A DNA stretch of 47,353 nucleotides from Rhodobacterales bacterium HKCCE3408 (GTDB lineage: Bacteria; Pseudomonadota; Alphaproteobacteria; Rhodobacterales; Rhodobacteraceae). A program made the position numbers and the translations under genes. The stretch covers positions 1 through 47,353 of the forward strand of contig WVSN01000021.1 in NCBI GenBank assembly GCA_015689705.1. The letters run 5' to 3'. Below are positions 7,462-20,274 of the stretch, piece by piece; within the stretch, counting starts at the first letter, position 1, and every line of letters begins with the position of its first letter. A model generated the notes under the pieces. It was not told the origin of the DNA, ran no database searches, and was given only the letters and a program-made list of their open reading frames with translations.

Positions 7462-9510
<2,049 letters not shown>

Positions 9511-9576
9511 GGCGGATGGTGCGATGACACCCGGCGGCGAAGGATTTCAGTGCAGCGTGGCGGTCCCGGCCGGGGC

Positions 9577-10059
9577 CTACCCGCCGTTCTGCATCTCTTC
9601 CTGCCGGAGTGCGAAATTGTCGATGGCGCGGATGATCTCGCGCACGTCGCGGGGCGAGGGGCGGCGGAAGCCGACGGACCCGTCCTTTTCCATCACCACG
9701 AGCGAGAAACCACGCGGCCTGAGCGCCTGCCGGATGGAGCTTCGGGCGGACGGATCGGTGTCGAAGATGATGACCACGTCACGCTCCAGCAGCGGTTCGG
9801 GCCGGTCGGCCAGAAGCGACATCTGTTCGCGGAACCGGGGATCGGCGGGCGTGTCGGCGAATACGACGATCGGCCGGGCGATCCACAGGAAGTCTTCCAG
9901 CGTGACCTCGGCCGCATCGCGCGGTGCGAGCGGATCCACGGCCTCGATCCCGGTCTCGGGCGCGGCTTCGCCGGAGGCCGCCACATCCTGCGCGGCGGCC
10001 GGGGCAACGGCCCAGAGCGCGGTCACGCAGGCGAAAATGGCAGTTTTCATCCGGGACAT
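9577..10059 (-). CDS. DUF4174 family secreted protein
   Basis: The 160-residue protein has a Sec signal peptide (MSRMKTAIF, hydrophobic core, cleavage near APAAAQ) and then a thioredoxin-fold-like DUF4174 domain: LEDFLWIARPIVVFADTP, ERDVVIIFDTDP, and RPRGFSLVVMEKDGSVGFRR. Members are periplasmic and of unknown function. A conserved basic SVGFRRP segment is visible, and there is no CxxC. Start 10059 is preferred over the internal ATG at 10050 because of the spacing to GGAGAGG. It is on the opposite strand to pccA and the sulfotransferase and has a good own promoter (10079-10107). It is positioned in the propionate locus without an obvious role there. Confidence 0.8.
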   Translation of the reverse strand: MSRMKTAIFACVTALWAVAPAAAQDVAASGEAAPETGIEAVDPLAPRDAAEVTLEDFLWIARPIVVFADTPADPRFREQMSLLADRPEPLLERDVVIIFDTDPSARSSIRQALRPRGFSLVVMEKDGSVGFRRPSPRDVREIIRAIDNFALRQEEMQNGG

Positions 10060-10078
10060 ATCCTCTCCGTTCCGGTCA

Positions 10079-10107
10079 GATATAAGGCCCCGGCGGCGGA
10101 TTGCGAA
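10079..10107 (-). promoter_or_regulatory. Sigma70-type promoter for the DUF4174 gene
   Basis: On the minus strand TTCGCA (complement of 10102-10107) and TATATC (complement of 10079-10084) are separated by 17 bases, about 20 bases upstream of the start codon at 10059. Confidence 0.6.
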
Positions 10108-10213
10108 GGCTTTCCGCCCCGTTCCGCGGCGGTGTGGCCCGCGCCCGGTCAACATCATCTTCACCTTGTTCGGCGATGCCGGGATCAGACCGCTTCAATC
10201 CGGACCGATCCCG

Positions 10214-11086
10214 ATGCAGATCACGCTTCATGTCGGCGCGCACCGCACGGCCTCGACCACCTTCCAGCACATGATGGCGGCAAGCCGGGGTCGGCTTACC
10301 GCGCGGGGGATCGGGTTCTGGGGGCCAAGGCGGATGCGGGGCGAGGGACAGTCCGGGTCGGACCACAGGGCGCTGGAGCGCGCGCTGGACGAAGCCGGGG
10401 CCGGTCATCTGCGCCAGCTGGTCATCAGCGAGGAGAACCTGCTTGGCTCGATGCGCGCCAATCTCAGGTCCGCCGTGCTGTATCCCGACGTGGCGATGCG
10501 GGCGCTGCGGGTCGCCCCGGCGCTTGGCGCCCGTGTCGGGCAGGTGGGCATCGCGATCCGGAGCTATCCGGCCTACTGGGCCTCGGCGCTGGCCTTCTCG
10601 ATGACCCGTGGCGGCCCCGCGCCCGAGCCGGCGCTTTGCGAGGCTCTGGTCGCGCAGAGCCGGCGCTGGCGCGACGTGATCGAGGACATCGCGATGGTCT
10701 GGCCCGAGGCGCGGATCCGCGTCTGGACCTACGAGGGCATGGCCGCGCGGCCCGAGGCGGTGGCCGAAGCGCTTCTGGGCGCGGAGCTGCCGCGGCTGTC
10801 GGGCGCGCGGGACTGGCACAACGCGCAACCGACGCCGGCGATCCTGCGCCGGACGTTGCGCCATGCGGGCCGGTCGCCCGGGCTGATCCGCGAACGGGCG
10901 GACCGCTTCATGCCTTTCACCGATCCCGAACGGCGGTGGATGCAGACCGCCTATGCCGCGGACCTGGCCTGGCTGCGCGCCGGGGCGGGCCCCCGCATCG
11001 ACTATATCGACGACCTGGGCGCGGACCCGGGCGCGACGAGAGGAAGAGGACGCGACAATGACGGAGCCGATCGAAAGATGGCGTGA
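10214..11086 (+). CDS. Sulfotransferase-like protein
   Basis: The 290-residue product begins with a P-loop-like PAPS-binding motif, [17 protein letters not shown], close to the 5'-PSB loop of the sulfotransferase superfamily, followed by a distant match to the 3'-PB region ([16 protein letters not shown], with Arg and Ser). The middle has [17 protein letters not shown], as in family members where a strand precedes the variable acceptor part. The acceptor is unknown; a carbohydrate or envelope molecule is possible. The gene overlaps the first 29 bases of the mutase gene, suggesting co-translation. Its start lacks a strong ribosome site. Assignment to the superfamily is fair; enzymatic activity is unproven. 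Confidence 0.65.
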   Translation: MQITLHVGAHRTASTTFQHMMAASRGRLTARGIGFWGPRRMRGEGQSGSDHRALERALDEAGAGHLRQLVISEENLLGSMRANLRSAVLYPDVAMRALRVAPALGARVGQVGIAIRSYPAYWASALAFSMTRGGPAPEPALCEALVAQSRRWRDVIEDIAMVWPEARIRVWTYEGMAARPEAVAEALLGAELPRLSGARDWHNAQPTPAILRRTLRHAGRSPGLIRERADRFMPFTDPERRWMQTAYAADLAWLRAGAGPRIDYIDDLGADPGATRGRGRDNDGADRKMA

Positions 11087-13187
11087 CCTGGCCCGGGCCG
11101 AGCTGAAGGGCCGCGACCCGGACGAACTGACCTGGGAGACGCTGGAGGGCATCCCGGTGCGCCCGGTCTATACCGGTGACGACCTGAAGGACCTCGGCCA
11201 TCTCGACAGCCTGCCGGGCGAGGCGCCGTTCACCCGCGGGGTGAAGGCGACGATGTATGCCGGCCGGCCTTGGACGATCCGGCAATATGCCGGCTTCTCG
11301 ACGGCGGAGGAGAGCAACGCCTTCTACCGCCGCAACCTCGCCGCCGGGCAGCAGGGCGTTTCGGTCGCCTTCGATCTGGCCACGCATCGCGGCTATGACA
11401 GCGACCATCCGCGCGTCGTGGGGGACGTTGGAAAGGCAGGCGTCGCGATCGACAGCGTCGAGGACATGAAGATCCTGTTCGACGGCATCCCGCTCGAACA
11501 GGTCAGTGTCTCGATGACGATGAACGGCGCGGTGATCCCGGTGCTGGCTAGCTTCATCGTCGCGGGCGAGGAGCAGGGCGTCGACCGGGCCAAGCTCTCG
11601 GGCACCATCCAGAACGACATCCTGAAGGAGTTCATGGTGCGGAACACCTACGTGTACCCGCCGGAGCCCTCGATGCGGATCGTCGCCGACATCATCGAAT
11701 ACACCGCGACCGAGATGCCGAAGTTCAACTCGATCTCCATCTCCGGCTACCACATGCAGGAAGCGGGCGCGAACCTCGTGCAGGAGCTTGCCTTCACGCT
11801 GGCCGACGGGCGGGAATACGTGCGCGCGGCGATCGACCGGGGCATGGATGTCGATAAGTTCGCCGGACGGCTAAGTTTCTTCTTCGCCATCGGGATGAAC
11901 TTTTTCATGGAGGCGGCGAAGCTGCGCGCCGCGCGCCTGCTGTGGTCGCGGATCATGGACGAGTTCGAGCCGAAGAACCCGCGCTCGAAGATGCTGCGGA
12001 CCCATTGCCAGACGAGCGGAGTGAGCCTGCAGGAGCAGGATCCCTACAACAACGTCATCCGCACCGCCTACGAGGCGATGAGTGCGGTGCTCGGCGGGAC
12101 GCAGTCGCTGCACACCAATGCGCTCGACGAGGCGATCGCGTTGCCCACAGACTTCTCCGCACGCATTGCGCGCAATACGCAGTTGATCTTGCAGGAAGAA
12201 ACCGGAGTTACCCACGTCGTCGATCCGCTGGCCGGGTCCTACTATGTGGAAAACCTGACGGCCGATCTGGCGAACAAGGCTTGGGAGCTGATCGAGGAGG
12301 TCGAGGCGATGGGCGGCATGACGAAGGCGGTCATGTCGGGCATGCCGAAACTGCGGATCGAGGAGACGGCGGCGCGGCGGCAGGCCCAGATCGACCGCGG
12401 CGACGAGGTGATCGTCGGCGTCAACAAGTACCGCAAGGACAAGGAAGACCCGATCGACATCCTGTCGATCGACAACGACGCGGTGCGCACGTCGCAGATC
12501 GCGCGGCTGGAGAAGATCCGCGCGACGCGGGACCAGGCCGCCTGCGACAGGGCACTGGCCGATCTCGAGGCCGCGGCTGCAGGCGACGGCAATCTCCTGG
12601 CGGCGGCGGTGGAGGCCGCGCGGGCAAGGGCATCTGTGGGAGAGATTTCGATGGCGATGGAGAAGGTGTTCGGCCGGCATCGGGCCGAGGTGAAGACGCT
12701 GGCTGGCGTCTACGGCGCGGCCTACGAAGGCGACGAAGGCTTCGCGGCGATCCAGAAGGACGTCGAGGCCTTCGCCGAGGCCGAAGGCCGGCGGCCGCGG
12801 ATGCTGGTCGTGAAGATGGGCCAGGACGGCCACGACCGGGGCGCGAAGGTGATCGCAACGGCCTTCGCCGATATCGGCTTCGACGTGGATGTCGGGCCGC
12901 TGTTCCAGACCCCGGAGGAGGCGGCGCAGGACGCGATCGACAACGACGTGCATATCGTCGGGATCTCGTCGCAAGCCGCCGGTCACAAGACGCTTGCGCC
13001 AAAGCTGATCGAAGCGCTGAAGGCCGAGGGCGCCGAGGACATCATCGTGATCTGCGGCGGCGTGATCCCGCAGCAGGATTACGCCTTCCTCAAGGAGGCG
13101 GGTGTGAAGGCGATCTTCGGCCCCGGCACGAACATCCCCGAGGCGGCGCGGGACATCCTGGAGCTGGTGCGCGCGGCGCGGACCTGA
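11058..13187 (+). CDS. mcm: Methylmalonyl-CoA mutase, B12-dependent
   Basis: The enzyme rearranges (R)-methylmalonyl-CoA to succinyl-CoA using adenosylcobalamin, the last step of propionate assimilation. The 709-residue product is the single-chain type: an N-terminal TIM-barrel substrate domain ([22 protein letters not shown], and [19 protein letters not shown]) and a C-terminal B12 domain with the DGHDRG motif (Asp590, cobalt-ligating His592), SSQAAGH and GGVIP. Start 11058 has GAGGAAGAGGA upstream. It overlaps the sulfotransferase-like gene. The cobS/cobT genes elsewhere in the window supply the cofactor's lower ligand. No cobalamin riboswitch is seen upstream. Gene symbols scpA, bhbA and mutA/B are also used. 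Confidence 0.96.
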   Translation: MTEPIERWRDLARAELKGRDPDELTWETLEGIPVRPVYTGDDLKDLGHLDSLPGEAPFTRGVKATMYAGRPWTIRQYAGFSTAEESNAFYRRNLAAGQQGVSVAFDLATHRGYDSDHPRVVGDVGKAGVAIDSVEDMKILFDGIPLEQVSVSMTMNGAVIPVLASFIVAGEEQGVDRAKLSGTIQNDILKEFMVRNTYVYPPEPSMRIVADIIEYTATEMPKFNSISISGYHMQEAGANLVQELAFTLADGREYVRAAIDRGMDVDKFAGRLSFFFAIGMNFFMEAAKLRAARLLWSRIMDEFEPKNPRSKMLRTHCQTSGVSLQEQDPYNNVIRTAYEAMSAVLGGTQSLHTNALDEAIALPTDFSARIARNTQLILQEETGVTHVVDPLAGSYYVENLTADLANKAWELIEEVEAMGGMTKAVMSGMPKLRIEETAARRQAQIDRGDEVIVGVNKYRKDKEDPIDILSIDNDAVRTSQIARLEKIRATRDQAACDRALADLEAAAAGDGNLLAAAVEAARARASVGEISMAMEKVFGRHRAEVKTLAGVYGAAYEGDEGFAAIQKDVEAFAEAEGRRPRMLVVKMGQDGHDRGAKVIATAFADIGFDVDVGPLFQTPEEAAQDAIDNDVHIVGISSQAAGHKTLAPKLIEALKAEGAEDIIVICGGVIPQQDYAFLKEAGVKAIFGPGTNIPEAARDILELVRAART

Positions 13188-13196
13188 GCGGCGAAA

Positions 13197-13251
13197 GGGG
13201 GCTCTGCCCCCCGCCTGCGGCTCCCCCCGGAGGTATTTCGGTAAGCAAAGA
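13197..13251. repeat. Dispersed GC-rich hairpin element, copy 1
   Basis: GGGGGC (13197-13202) pairs with GCCCCC (13206-13211) around a 3-base loop; a second CCGCCTGCGG stem follows, then the shared core CCCCCGGAGGTATTT and AAGCAAAGA. A second copy lies at 44075-44133. The element fills the 137-base gap between mcm and the MAPEG gene and may act as terminator or mRNA end. Such elements are common in Rhodobacteraceae. Confidence 0.75.
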
Positions 13252-13324
13252 CGGGCGGGGCGGGGCGTTGCGCCCGGACGCCCCGGGGGCTAGCGTCCGC
13301 GCGCGGACGGCAGGGGCAAACGGC

Positions 13325-13810
13325 ATGAGCAAGCGCGGAACGATCCTTCTGGGCATGGGTGCGGGCGCGGTCTGGGCCGTGCTGGTGCCTGTCATCGGGC
13401 GCGCGATCCCGCTGCCGATCGGGTTCGTGCAGCCGGCGCTTCTGGGGGCGGCGTTCCCGCCCGGCCTGGTTCTTCTGGCGGTGATCGGGCGGCTGGCGCA
13501 GCGGCGCTTCTTCGACGACGGGCTGATCGACGGGGCGGCGCCGGCGTCGGGATCGGCCGCGGAGATCGACCAGCGGGTGCTGACCAACACCGTCGAGCAG
13601 GTCGTGCTGGCGCTGGCCATCTGGCCCTTCGCCGGGCTGACGCTCGGCCCCGGTGTGGTGCTGGTTCTCGGGCTCGGCTTCGCGGTGGCGCGCGTCCTGT
13701 TCTGGATCGGCTACCACCTGAGCCCGCCGCTGCGCGCGTTCGGATTCGCGGCCACCTTCTACCCGACGGTGGTGGTGGCCGCGGTCACGCTCTGGCTGTA
13801 CTTCACCTGA
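13325..13810 (+). CDS. MAPEG family membrane protein
   Basis: The 161-residue protein has about four hydrophobic helices. The third and fourth helix region carries the MAPEG pattern: DQRVLTNTVEQVVLALAIW followed by ARVLFWIGYHLSPPLRAFGFA. MAPEG proteins (membrane-associated glutathione or eicosanoid enzymes) in bacteria are often of unknown substrate; glutathione-transferase or peroxidase activity is possible. It is an inner-membrane protein. It follows mcm after a repeat element, and is convergent with nhaA, with only 6 bases between stops. Start 13325 is the first ATG giving the TM1 segment; the ribosome site is weak (AGGGGCAAACGGC). Family confidence is good; function is not known. Confidence 0.8.
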   Translation: MSKRGTILLGMGAGAVWAVLVPVIGRAIPLPIGFVQPALLGAAFPPGLVLLAVIGRLAQRRFFDDGLIDGAAPASGSAAEIDQRVLTNTVEQVVLALAIWPFAGLTLGPGVVLVLGLGFAVARVLFWIGYHLSPPLRAFGFAATFYPTVVVAAVTLWLYFT

Positions 13811-13816
13811 GGCCGG

Positions 13817-15010
13817 TCATTCGGCCGGGGCGGGCTGCGGCTCCTCGTCCTCGACTGGCCGGCCGGCGAGCATCAGGGCGACATAGCCTAGGATGCCTGA
13901 CAGGATCGAGCCGGTCAGCACGCCCAGGCGTACGTCGTTCGTCATCGCCGGATCGGAGAAGCTGAGCGAGCCGATGAAGAGCGACATGGTGAAGCCCACG
14001 CCCGCGAGACAGGCGACGCCGTAGATGTGCATCGCGGTCGCGCCGTGCGGCATCCGCGCGAGGCCGGTGCGGATCAGGAGCATGGTGACGCCGAAGACGC
14101 CGACCTGCTTGCCGATCAGGAGGCCGGCCGCGATGCCGAGCGGCAGCGGGCGCAGCACGTCGCCGATCGACATGCCCGAGAGCACCACGCCGGCATTGGC
14201 GAAGGCGAAGACCGGAAGGATGAAGAAGTTCACGTAGGGCGACAGGCCGTGTTCGATGGCGTGAAGCGGCGACTTGCCCCAGCGGTCCACGAGCGGGATG
14301 CAGAAGGCGGTGATGACGCCCGCGAGCGTGGCGTGCACGCCCGATTTCAGCACGAAGTACCACATGACCGCGCCGAGGATCAGCGTCGGCGCCATGCGGT
14401 GCGCCCCGGTCATGGCGCGGAACACCATGATAGCCAGCGGGACGAGTGCGAGGAACAGGTAATCGACCTTGAGCTCGGCGGTGTAGAACAGCGCGATGAT
14501 CAGGATCGCGCCCAGGTCGTCGAGGATGGCCAGCGTCAGCAGGAAGACCTTCAGCGAGGTCGGCGCGCGCGAGCCGACGAGCGCGAGGATGCCGAGCGCG
14601 AAGGCGATGTCGGTCGCGGCCGGAATGGCCCAGCCGGACAGGTTTTCCGGGCTGTCGAGGTTGAAGAAGACGTAGACCAGCGCGGGCAGGGCCATGCCGC
14701 CGACCGCCGCGAGGCCCGGAAGCATCACGTCGCGCGGGTTCTTCAGCTTGCCTTCGAGCATCTCGGCCTTCAGTTCGAGGCCGATGAGGAAGAAGAAGAT
14801 CGCCATGAGGCCGTCGTTGATCCACAGAATCAAAGGTTTCTGCAGACCTTCGCCGTTCCATAGCAGGGACACCTCGGCGTTGAGGATGCTTTCGTAGAAC
14901 GGGGACAGCCCGGAATTGGCCACGATCATCGCGAGCAGCGCGGCGGCCATCAGAAGGACGCCTCCGCTGGCCTCGTGCTGGAACAGCCGTTCGATAGGCG
15001 TCTTCTTCAC
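13817..15010 (-). CDS. nhaA: Na+/H+ antiporter NhaA
   Basis: NhaA exchanges protons for sodium across the inner membrane and helps pH and salt tolerance. The 397-residue product shows the family's 12-TM pattern and the ion-binding pair in LTLAILDDLGAI (Asp164, Asp165), plus PAATDIAFALGILALVG in helix IV with its essential Asp. The N-terminus (PIERLFQHEASGGVLL) is canonical. The start is GTG at 15010, preceded by an AGAGGA ribosome site. The region upstream carries three copies of a nonamer (see 15022-15109), suggesting regulation of this divergent pair, but no adjacent NhaR-type regulator is present. Identification is firm. Confidence 0.95.
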   Translation of the reverse strand: MKKTPIERLFQHEASGGVLLMAAALLAMIVANSGLSPFYESILNAEVSLLWNGEGLQKPLILWINDGLMAIFFFLIGLELKAEMLEGKLKNPRDVMLPGLAAVGGMALPALVYVFFNLDSPENLSGWAIPAATDIAFALGILALVGSRAPTSLKVFLLTLAILDDLGAILIIALFYTAELKVDYLFLALVPLAIMVFRAMTGAHRMAPTLILGAVMWYFVLKSGVHATLAGVITAFCIPLVDRWGKSPLHAIEHGLSPYVNFFILPVFAFANAGVVLSGMSIGDVLRPLPLGIAAGLLIGKQVGVFGVTMLLIRTGLARMPHGATAMHIYGVACLAGVGFTMSLFIGSLSFSDPAMTNDVRLGVLTGSILSGILGYVALMLAGRPVEDEEPQPAPAE

Positions 15011-15021
15011 TGTCCGAATCC

Positions 15022-15109
15022 TCTGTTTGGTGTGTTGGGGAGGGATGTGGTAGCGGCTCCGCCTATGTCAACATGGACTTCTGTTTGGTTTTTCCTATCG
15101 TCTGTTTGG
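15022..15109. promoter_or_regulatory. Three copies of nonamer TCTGTTTGG between nhaA and the hydrolase
   Basis: Exact TCTGTTTGG occurs at 15022-15030, 15080-15088 and 15101-15109; the last two are 21 bases apart, two helical turns, and the first is 58 bases from the second. They flank a TTGACA-like minus-strand box (complement of 15066-15071). The arrangement suggests an operator for an unknown regulator of nhaA and/or the divergent hydrolase. Confidence 0.55.
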
Positions 15110-15129
15110 AAAATCCATGCGGGGTGGCG

Positions 15130-15855
15130 ATGCTGAAGATCGAGGACGTCGAGGGGATCGGCCCGCTTTACGGGCCGGAGGCGGACGGGCCGGGTCCGGC
15201 CGTGGCGATCCTGCACGGATCGGAGGGGCCGGGGGCGGGCTGGTCGCACCGGTTCGCGGCCATCCTTGCGGCGCATGGGATGCGGGCGCTGCCCTTGGCA
15301 TACGGCACCGGCGACGTCTGGGGCGCGGGCGAGATCCGCGAAGTCGACATCGCCGCGCTGGTCGAGCAGGGCGCACGGCTGAGGGGGCATCCGTCGATCA
15401 CCACGCTCGATCTGTTCGGCTGGTCGCGGGGCGGAGAACTGGCAATGCATATGGCCGCCGTCGCGGGGGCAGAGCTGCCCTTCCGCCGCGTTGCCGCCCA
15501 TGCGCCGGCCGATCATTGCGTGCCGGCCTTCGACATCGCGCGGATGCGCAGGGGTGAGCCAAGGCCCGAGGCGACGGCCGACGCCGGACGCGCCTGGGTC
15601 TGGGCCGGGCAGGACGACCGGCTGGTGCCGGGCCGGCCGATCGAGATCGAACGCTTCCCGCGCCCCGTCTTTCTGTCGGTCGGCGCCGCGGACGAGGTCT
15701 GGGACCATCGGATGACGCTGCGACTGGCCGACCGGCTGGCGACGGCGGGAAACCCGGCGGACCTCTTCGTCGTTGAAGGTCAGGGCCACGCCTATGACTT
15801 CGGCGTGGAGCCCGAACTCTGGCGCCGGCTCCTCGCCTTTTTCCGCGCGCCTTGA
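15130..15855 (+). CDS. Alpha/beta hydrolase, BAAT/dienelactone hydrolase-like
   Basis: A cytosolic alpha/beta hydrolase of 241 residues. The catalytic triad is readable: nucleophile Ser99 in GWSRGGE, acid in GAADEVWD (Asp188 or Asp192), His220 in EGQGHAYDF. The AILHGSEGPGAGWSH oxyanion region and the PLAYGTGDVW segment resemble the C-terminal domain of BAAT acyl-CoA thioesterase-like hydrolases. Substrate unknown; an acyl thioester or lactone is possible. The start at 15130 (ATG after GGGGTGG) is chosen over upstream ATG 15073, whose added residues do not look like part of the fold. It is divergent from nhaA and followed by perM after 43 bases. Confidence 0.8.
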   Translation: MLKIEDVEGIGPLYGPEADGPGPAVAILHGSEGPGAGWSHRFAAILAAHGMRALPLAYGTGDVWGAGEIREVDIAALVEQGARLRGHPSITTLDLFGWSRGGELAMHMAAVAGAELPFRRVAAHAPADHCVPAFDIARMRRGEPRPEATADAGRAWVWAGQDDRLVPGRPIEIERFPRPVFLSVGAADEVWDHRMTLRLADRLATAGNPADLFVVEGQGHAYDFGVEPELWRRLLAFFRAP

Positions 15856-15898
15856 ACCGCCGCGCCCGGTAAGGCATCTAGACGGGCAAGGAGACGCG

Positions 15899-16996
15899 AT
15901 GGCCCTGCCGGTTCGACAGCAGCTGATCTACTGGGGCCTCGCCGCGGCGGGTTTCCTGCTCGTGCTCTGGGCGCTCGGCGACGTCATCCTGCCGTTCCTC
16001 GTGGCCATGGCGGTCGCCTATTTCCTCGATCCTATCGCCGACCGGCTGGAGAAGGCCGGCCTGTCACGGCTCTGGTCGACCATCGTGATCTGCCTGATCG
16101 CCGCGCTGGTCGTGGTGCTGACGCTTCTGGTGGTGATCCCACTCATGGTCTCGCAGCTCTCGGGGCTGGTTCAGGCGCTGCCCGAGATCGTGTCGAACGT
16201 GCAGAGTTTCCTGACCGAACGCTTTCCGGCGGCGATGGAGGAGGGCTCTCCGCTGCGCCGGTCGCTGGTGTCGATCGGCCAGTCGATTCAGGACCGCGGC
16301 GGCGAGGTCGTCTCGACACTGCTGAGCACCGCGTTCACGGTGGTGAACGTCGTCGTCTTCATCGTCGTTGTGCCGGTGGTGTCCTTCTACCTGCTGAAGG
16401 ACTGGGACCGGCTGGTCGCCGAAATCGACAGCCTGCTGCCCCGCGACCACGCACCCACCGTCCGCCATCTCGCGCGCGAGATCGACAAGACGCTGGCGGG
16501 TTTCGTGCGGGGGCAGGGCACGGTCTGCCTGATCCTCGGCACGTTCTATGCGGTGGCACTCACGCTCATCGGGCTGAGCTTCGGGGTCGTGGTCGGCTTC
16601 ATTGCCGGGCTTCTGACCTTCATCCCCTATCTGGGCGCGCTGATCGGCGGCGCGCTGGCGATGGGGCTGGCGCTGTTCCAGTTCTGGGGCGACTGGTGGT
16701 GGATCGTCGCGGTCTACGCGATCTTCCAGTTCGGCCAGTTCGTCGAAGGGAATTTCCTGACGCCGAACCTCGTCGGGTCGTCGGTCGGGCTGCACCCGGT
16801 CTGGCTGATCTTCGCGCTTTCGGCCTTCGGCGCGGTGTTCGGCTTCGTCGGCCTGCTGGTCGCGGTGCCGGTCGCGGCGATGATCGGCGTACTGACGCGC
16901 TACTTCGTCAGCCGCTACCGCGACAGCCTGCTTTATCGCGGGGTCGAGGGGCGCGGAGCGGAGTTGCCGGAGTCGCAGGACGATTCCGCCGAATGA
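15899..16996 (+). CDS. AI-2E family transporter (PerM/YdiK type permease)
   Basis: The 365-residue membrane protein has the AI-2E/UPF0118 layout: two N-terminal helices, a third, a soluble segment (residues about 85-150), then C-terminal helices with the family motif GFIAGLLTFIPYLGALIGGA and VEGNFLTPNLVGSSVGLHPVWLIFAL. Members include quorum-signal exporters and Na+/H+ antiporters; the substrate cannot be inferred. Start 15899 has AAGGAGA upstream. The stop TGA overlaps the next ATG (ATGA, 16993-16996), so hdaA is translationally coupled, an arrangement seen in many alphaproteobacteria. There is no role known that links the transporter with replication control. Confidence 0.9.
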   Translation: MALPVRQQLIYWGLAAAGFLLVLWALGDVILPFLVAMAVAYFLDPIADRLEKAGLSRLWSTIVICLIAALVVVLTLLVVIPLMVSQLSGLVQALPEIVSNVQSFLTERFPAAMEEGSPLRRSLVSIGQSIQDRGGEVVSTLLSTAFTVVNVVVFIVVVPVVSFYLLKDWDRLVAEIDSLLPRDHAPTVRHLAREIDKTLAGFVRGQGTVCLILGTFYAVALTLIGLSFGVVVGFIAGLLTFIPYLGALIGGALAMGLALFQFWGDWWWIVAVYAIFQFGQFVEGNFLTPNLVGSSVGLHPVWLIFALSAFGAVFGFVGLLVAVPVAAMIGVLTRYFVSRYRDSLLYRGVEGRGAELPESQDDSAE

Positions 16997-17670
16997 GCCG
17001 CCAGCTGACCTTTGCACTGCCCGTCCGCGCAGCGATGGGGCGGGACGAATTTTTCGTTTCACCGGCCAATGCTGCCGCCGTCGCCGGGGTCGAGGCCTGG
17101 GCCGACTGGCCGGGGGCGAAGATGGTGCTGACCGGTGACGAGGGTGCGGGCAAGACGCATCTGGCCCATGTCTGGGCGGCGATGTCGGGCGCCGAGGTCA
17201 TCGCGGCGAGCGATCTGTCGGGGCGCACCGGCGCACTGGTCGATGCCCCGGCACTTGCGGTCGAGGACGTGGACCGGATCGCAGGCGACGGCGCGGCCGA
17301 GGAGGCGCTGTTTCACCTGCACAATGCCATGGCCGCGCGGAACGCACCGCTTCTGTTGACCGGCCGGGCGCCGCCGGTGCGGTGGGGCCTGACCCTGCCG
17401 GATCTCGCAAGCCGGGTGGCGCAGGCGGGGCTGCTGCGGCTCGATCCGCCGGACGACCAGCTGCTGTCGGCGGTGATGCTGAAGCAGGCCGCCGACAGGG
17501 GGCTGAAGCTGTCGCCCTCGGTCCTGGGCTACATCCTGCCGCGGATGGGCCGGTCGTTCGCGGATGCCGCCGACATCATCGCGCGGCTCGACGCGCTGGC
17601 GCTGGCCGAGAAACGCCCGCCAACGCGCCGCATGGCCGAGGCTGTCCTTTCCTCCGGGCCCGCGTCATGA
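16993..17670 (+). CDS. hdaA: DnaA-related replication regulator HdaA
   Basis: HdaA, the Hda homologue, promotes hydrolysis of ATP-DnaA on the beta clamp and prevents re-initiation. The 225-residue protein has an N-terminal clamp-binding motif (RQLTFALP at residues 3-10) and a DnaA-like AAA+ domain with a P-loop LTGDEGAGKTHLAH (48-55) and sensor-type LASRVAQAGLLRL. It lacks DnaA's DNA-binding domain IV, as Hda proteins do. The Walker B region is divergent (VEDVDRI), normal for the family. Its ATG overlaps the perM stop, so expression is coupled. ppk1 follows 40 bases on. Confidence 0.9.
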   Translation: MSRQLTFALPVRAAMGRDEFFVSPANAAAVAGVEAWADWPGAKMVLTGDEGAGKTHLAHVWAAMSGAEVIAASDLSGRTGALVDAPALAVEDVDRIAGDGAAEEALFHLHNAMAARNAPLLLTGRAPPVRWGLTLPDLASRVAQAGLLRLDPPDDQLLSAVMLKQAADRGLKLSPSVLGYILPRMGRSFADAADIIARLDALALAEKRPPTRRMAEAVLSSGPAS

Positions 17671-17710
17671 TTGTCATGGACCCGATACAAACCGGACCTA
17701 AGCCGCGATC

Positions 17711-19885
<2,175 letters not shown>

Positions 19886-19969
19886 TCGCCTTATGCGTGT
19901 GCCAGCGTTACGGATTCGCGCGCTGATTTCGGCGAATTCCCGCTAATCGACGTTTCGTCACGTCGGCCG

Positions 19970-19995
19970 GGAACTGCCCCTTGGGTCAGTTCGTT
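19970..19995 (+). promoter_or_regulatory. EcfG-type general stress promoter (GGAAC-N17-CGTT)
   Basis: GGAAC at 19970-19974 and CGTT at 19992-19995 are spaced exactly 17 bases, the consensus of EcfG-sigma (general stress response) promoters in alphaproteobacteria. It lies 75 bases upstream of the DUF1328 gene. A second identical arrangement is at 45564-45589 before a PfpI/DJ-1 gene. No ecfG, nepR or phyR gene is in this window. Confidence 0.7.
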
Positions 19996-20070
19996 GCCAA
20001 ATCAAGGGCTGAATGCACAGCCGCGGTTTCCATATCCGACCCCGTCAAACGACGCGAAAGGAGTGTTGGC

Positions 20071-20244
20071 ATGCTTGGATGGGCAATCCTGTTTCTGATC
20101 GTGGCCATTGTGGCCGGGTTTCTCGGGTTTTCCGGTATCGCGGCCGCATCGGCCGGGATCGCGCAGATCATCTTCGTGATCTTCCTGGTGCTGTTTGTTG
20201 TTGCGATGCTGGTTCGTGCGTTGCGCGGCCGACCACCTATGTAA
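20071..20244 (+). CDS. DUF1328 small membrane protein (YtjA-like)
   Basis: The 57-residue protein has two hydrophobic segments separated by a [14 protein letters not shown] turn and a basic C-terminus, as in DUF1328 proteins (small inner-membrane proteins often induced by stress). A GAAAGGAG ribosome site lies upstream. It is the first gene after the EcfG-type promoter and is followed 30 bases on by a DUF883 gene, suggesting an operon of small envelope proteins. Function unknown; the family call is clear from pattern and size. In other bacteria members are linked with acid or osmotic stress, but nothing more specific is known here. Confidence 0.85.
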   Translation: MLGWAILFLIVAIVAGFLGFSGIAAASAGIAQIIFVIFLVLFVVAMLVRALRGRPPM

Positions 20245-20274
20245 GAAGATAGACAGTCAAAGGAGGCTGACGTC

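Noticed and set aside
10060-11057. Possible cobalamin riboswitch before the mutase
   Set aside because: The mutase start is overlapped by a coding gene, and no B12-box-like sequence is seen in the region.
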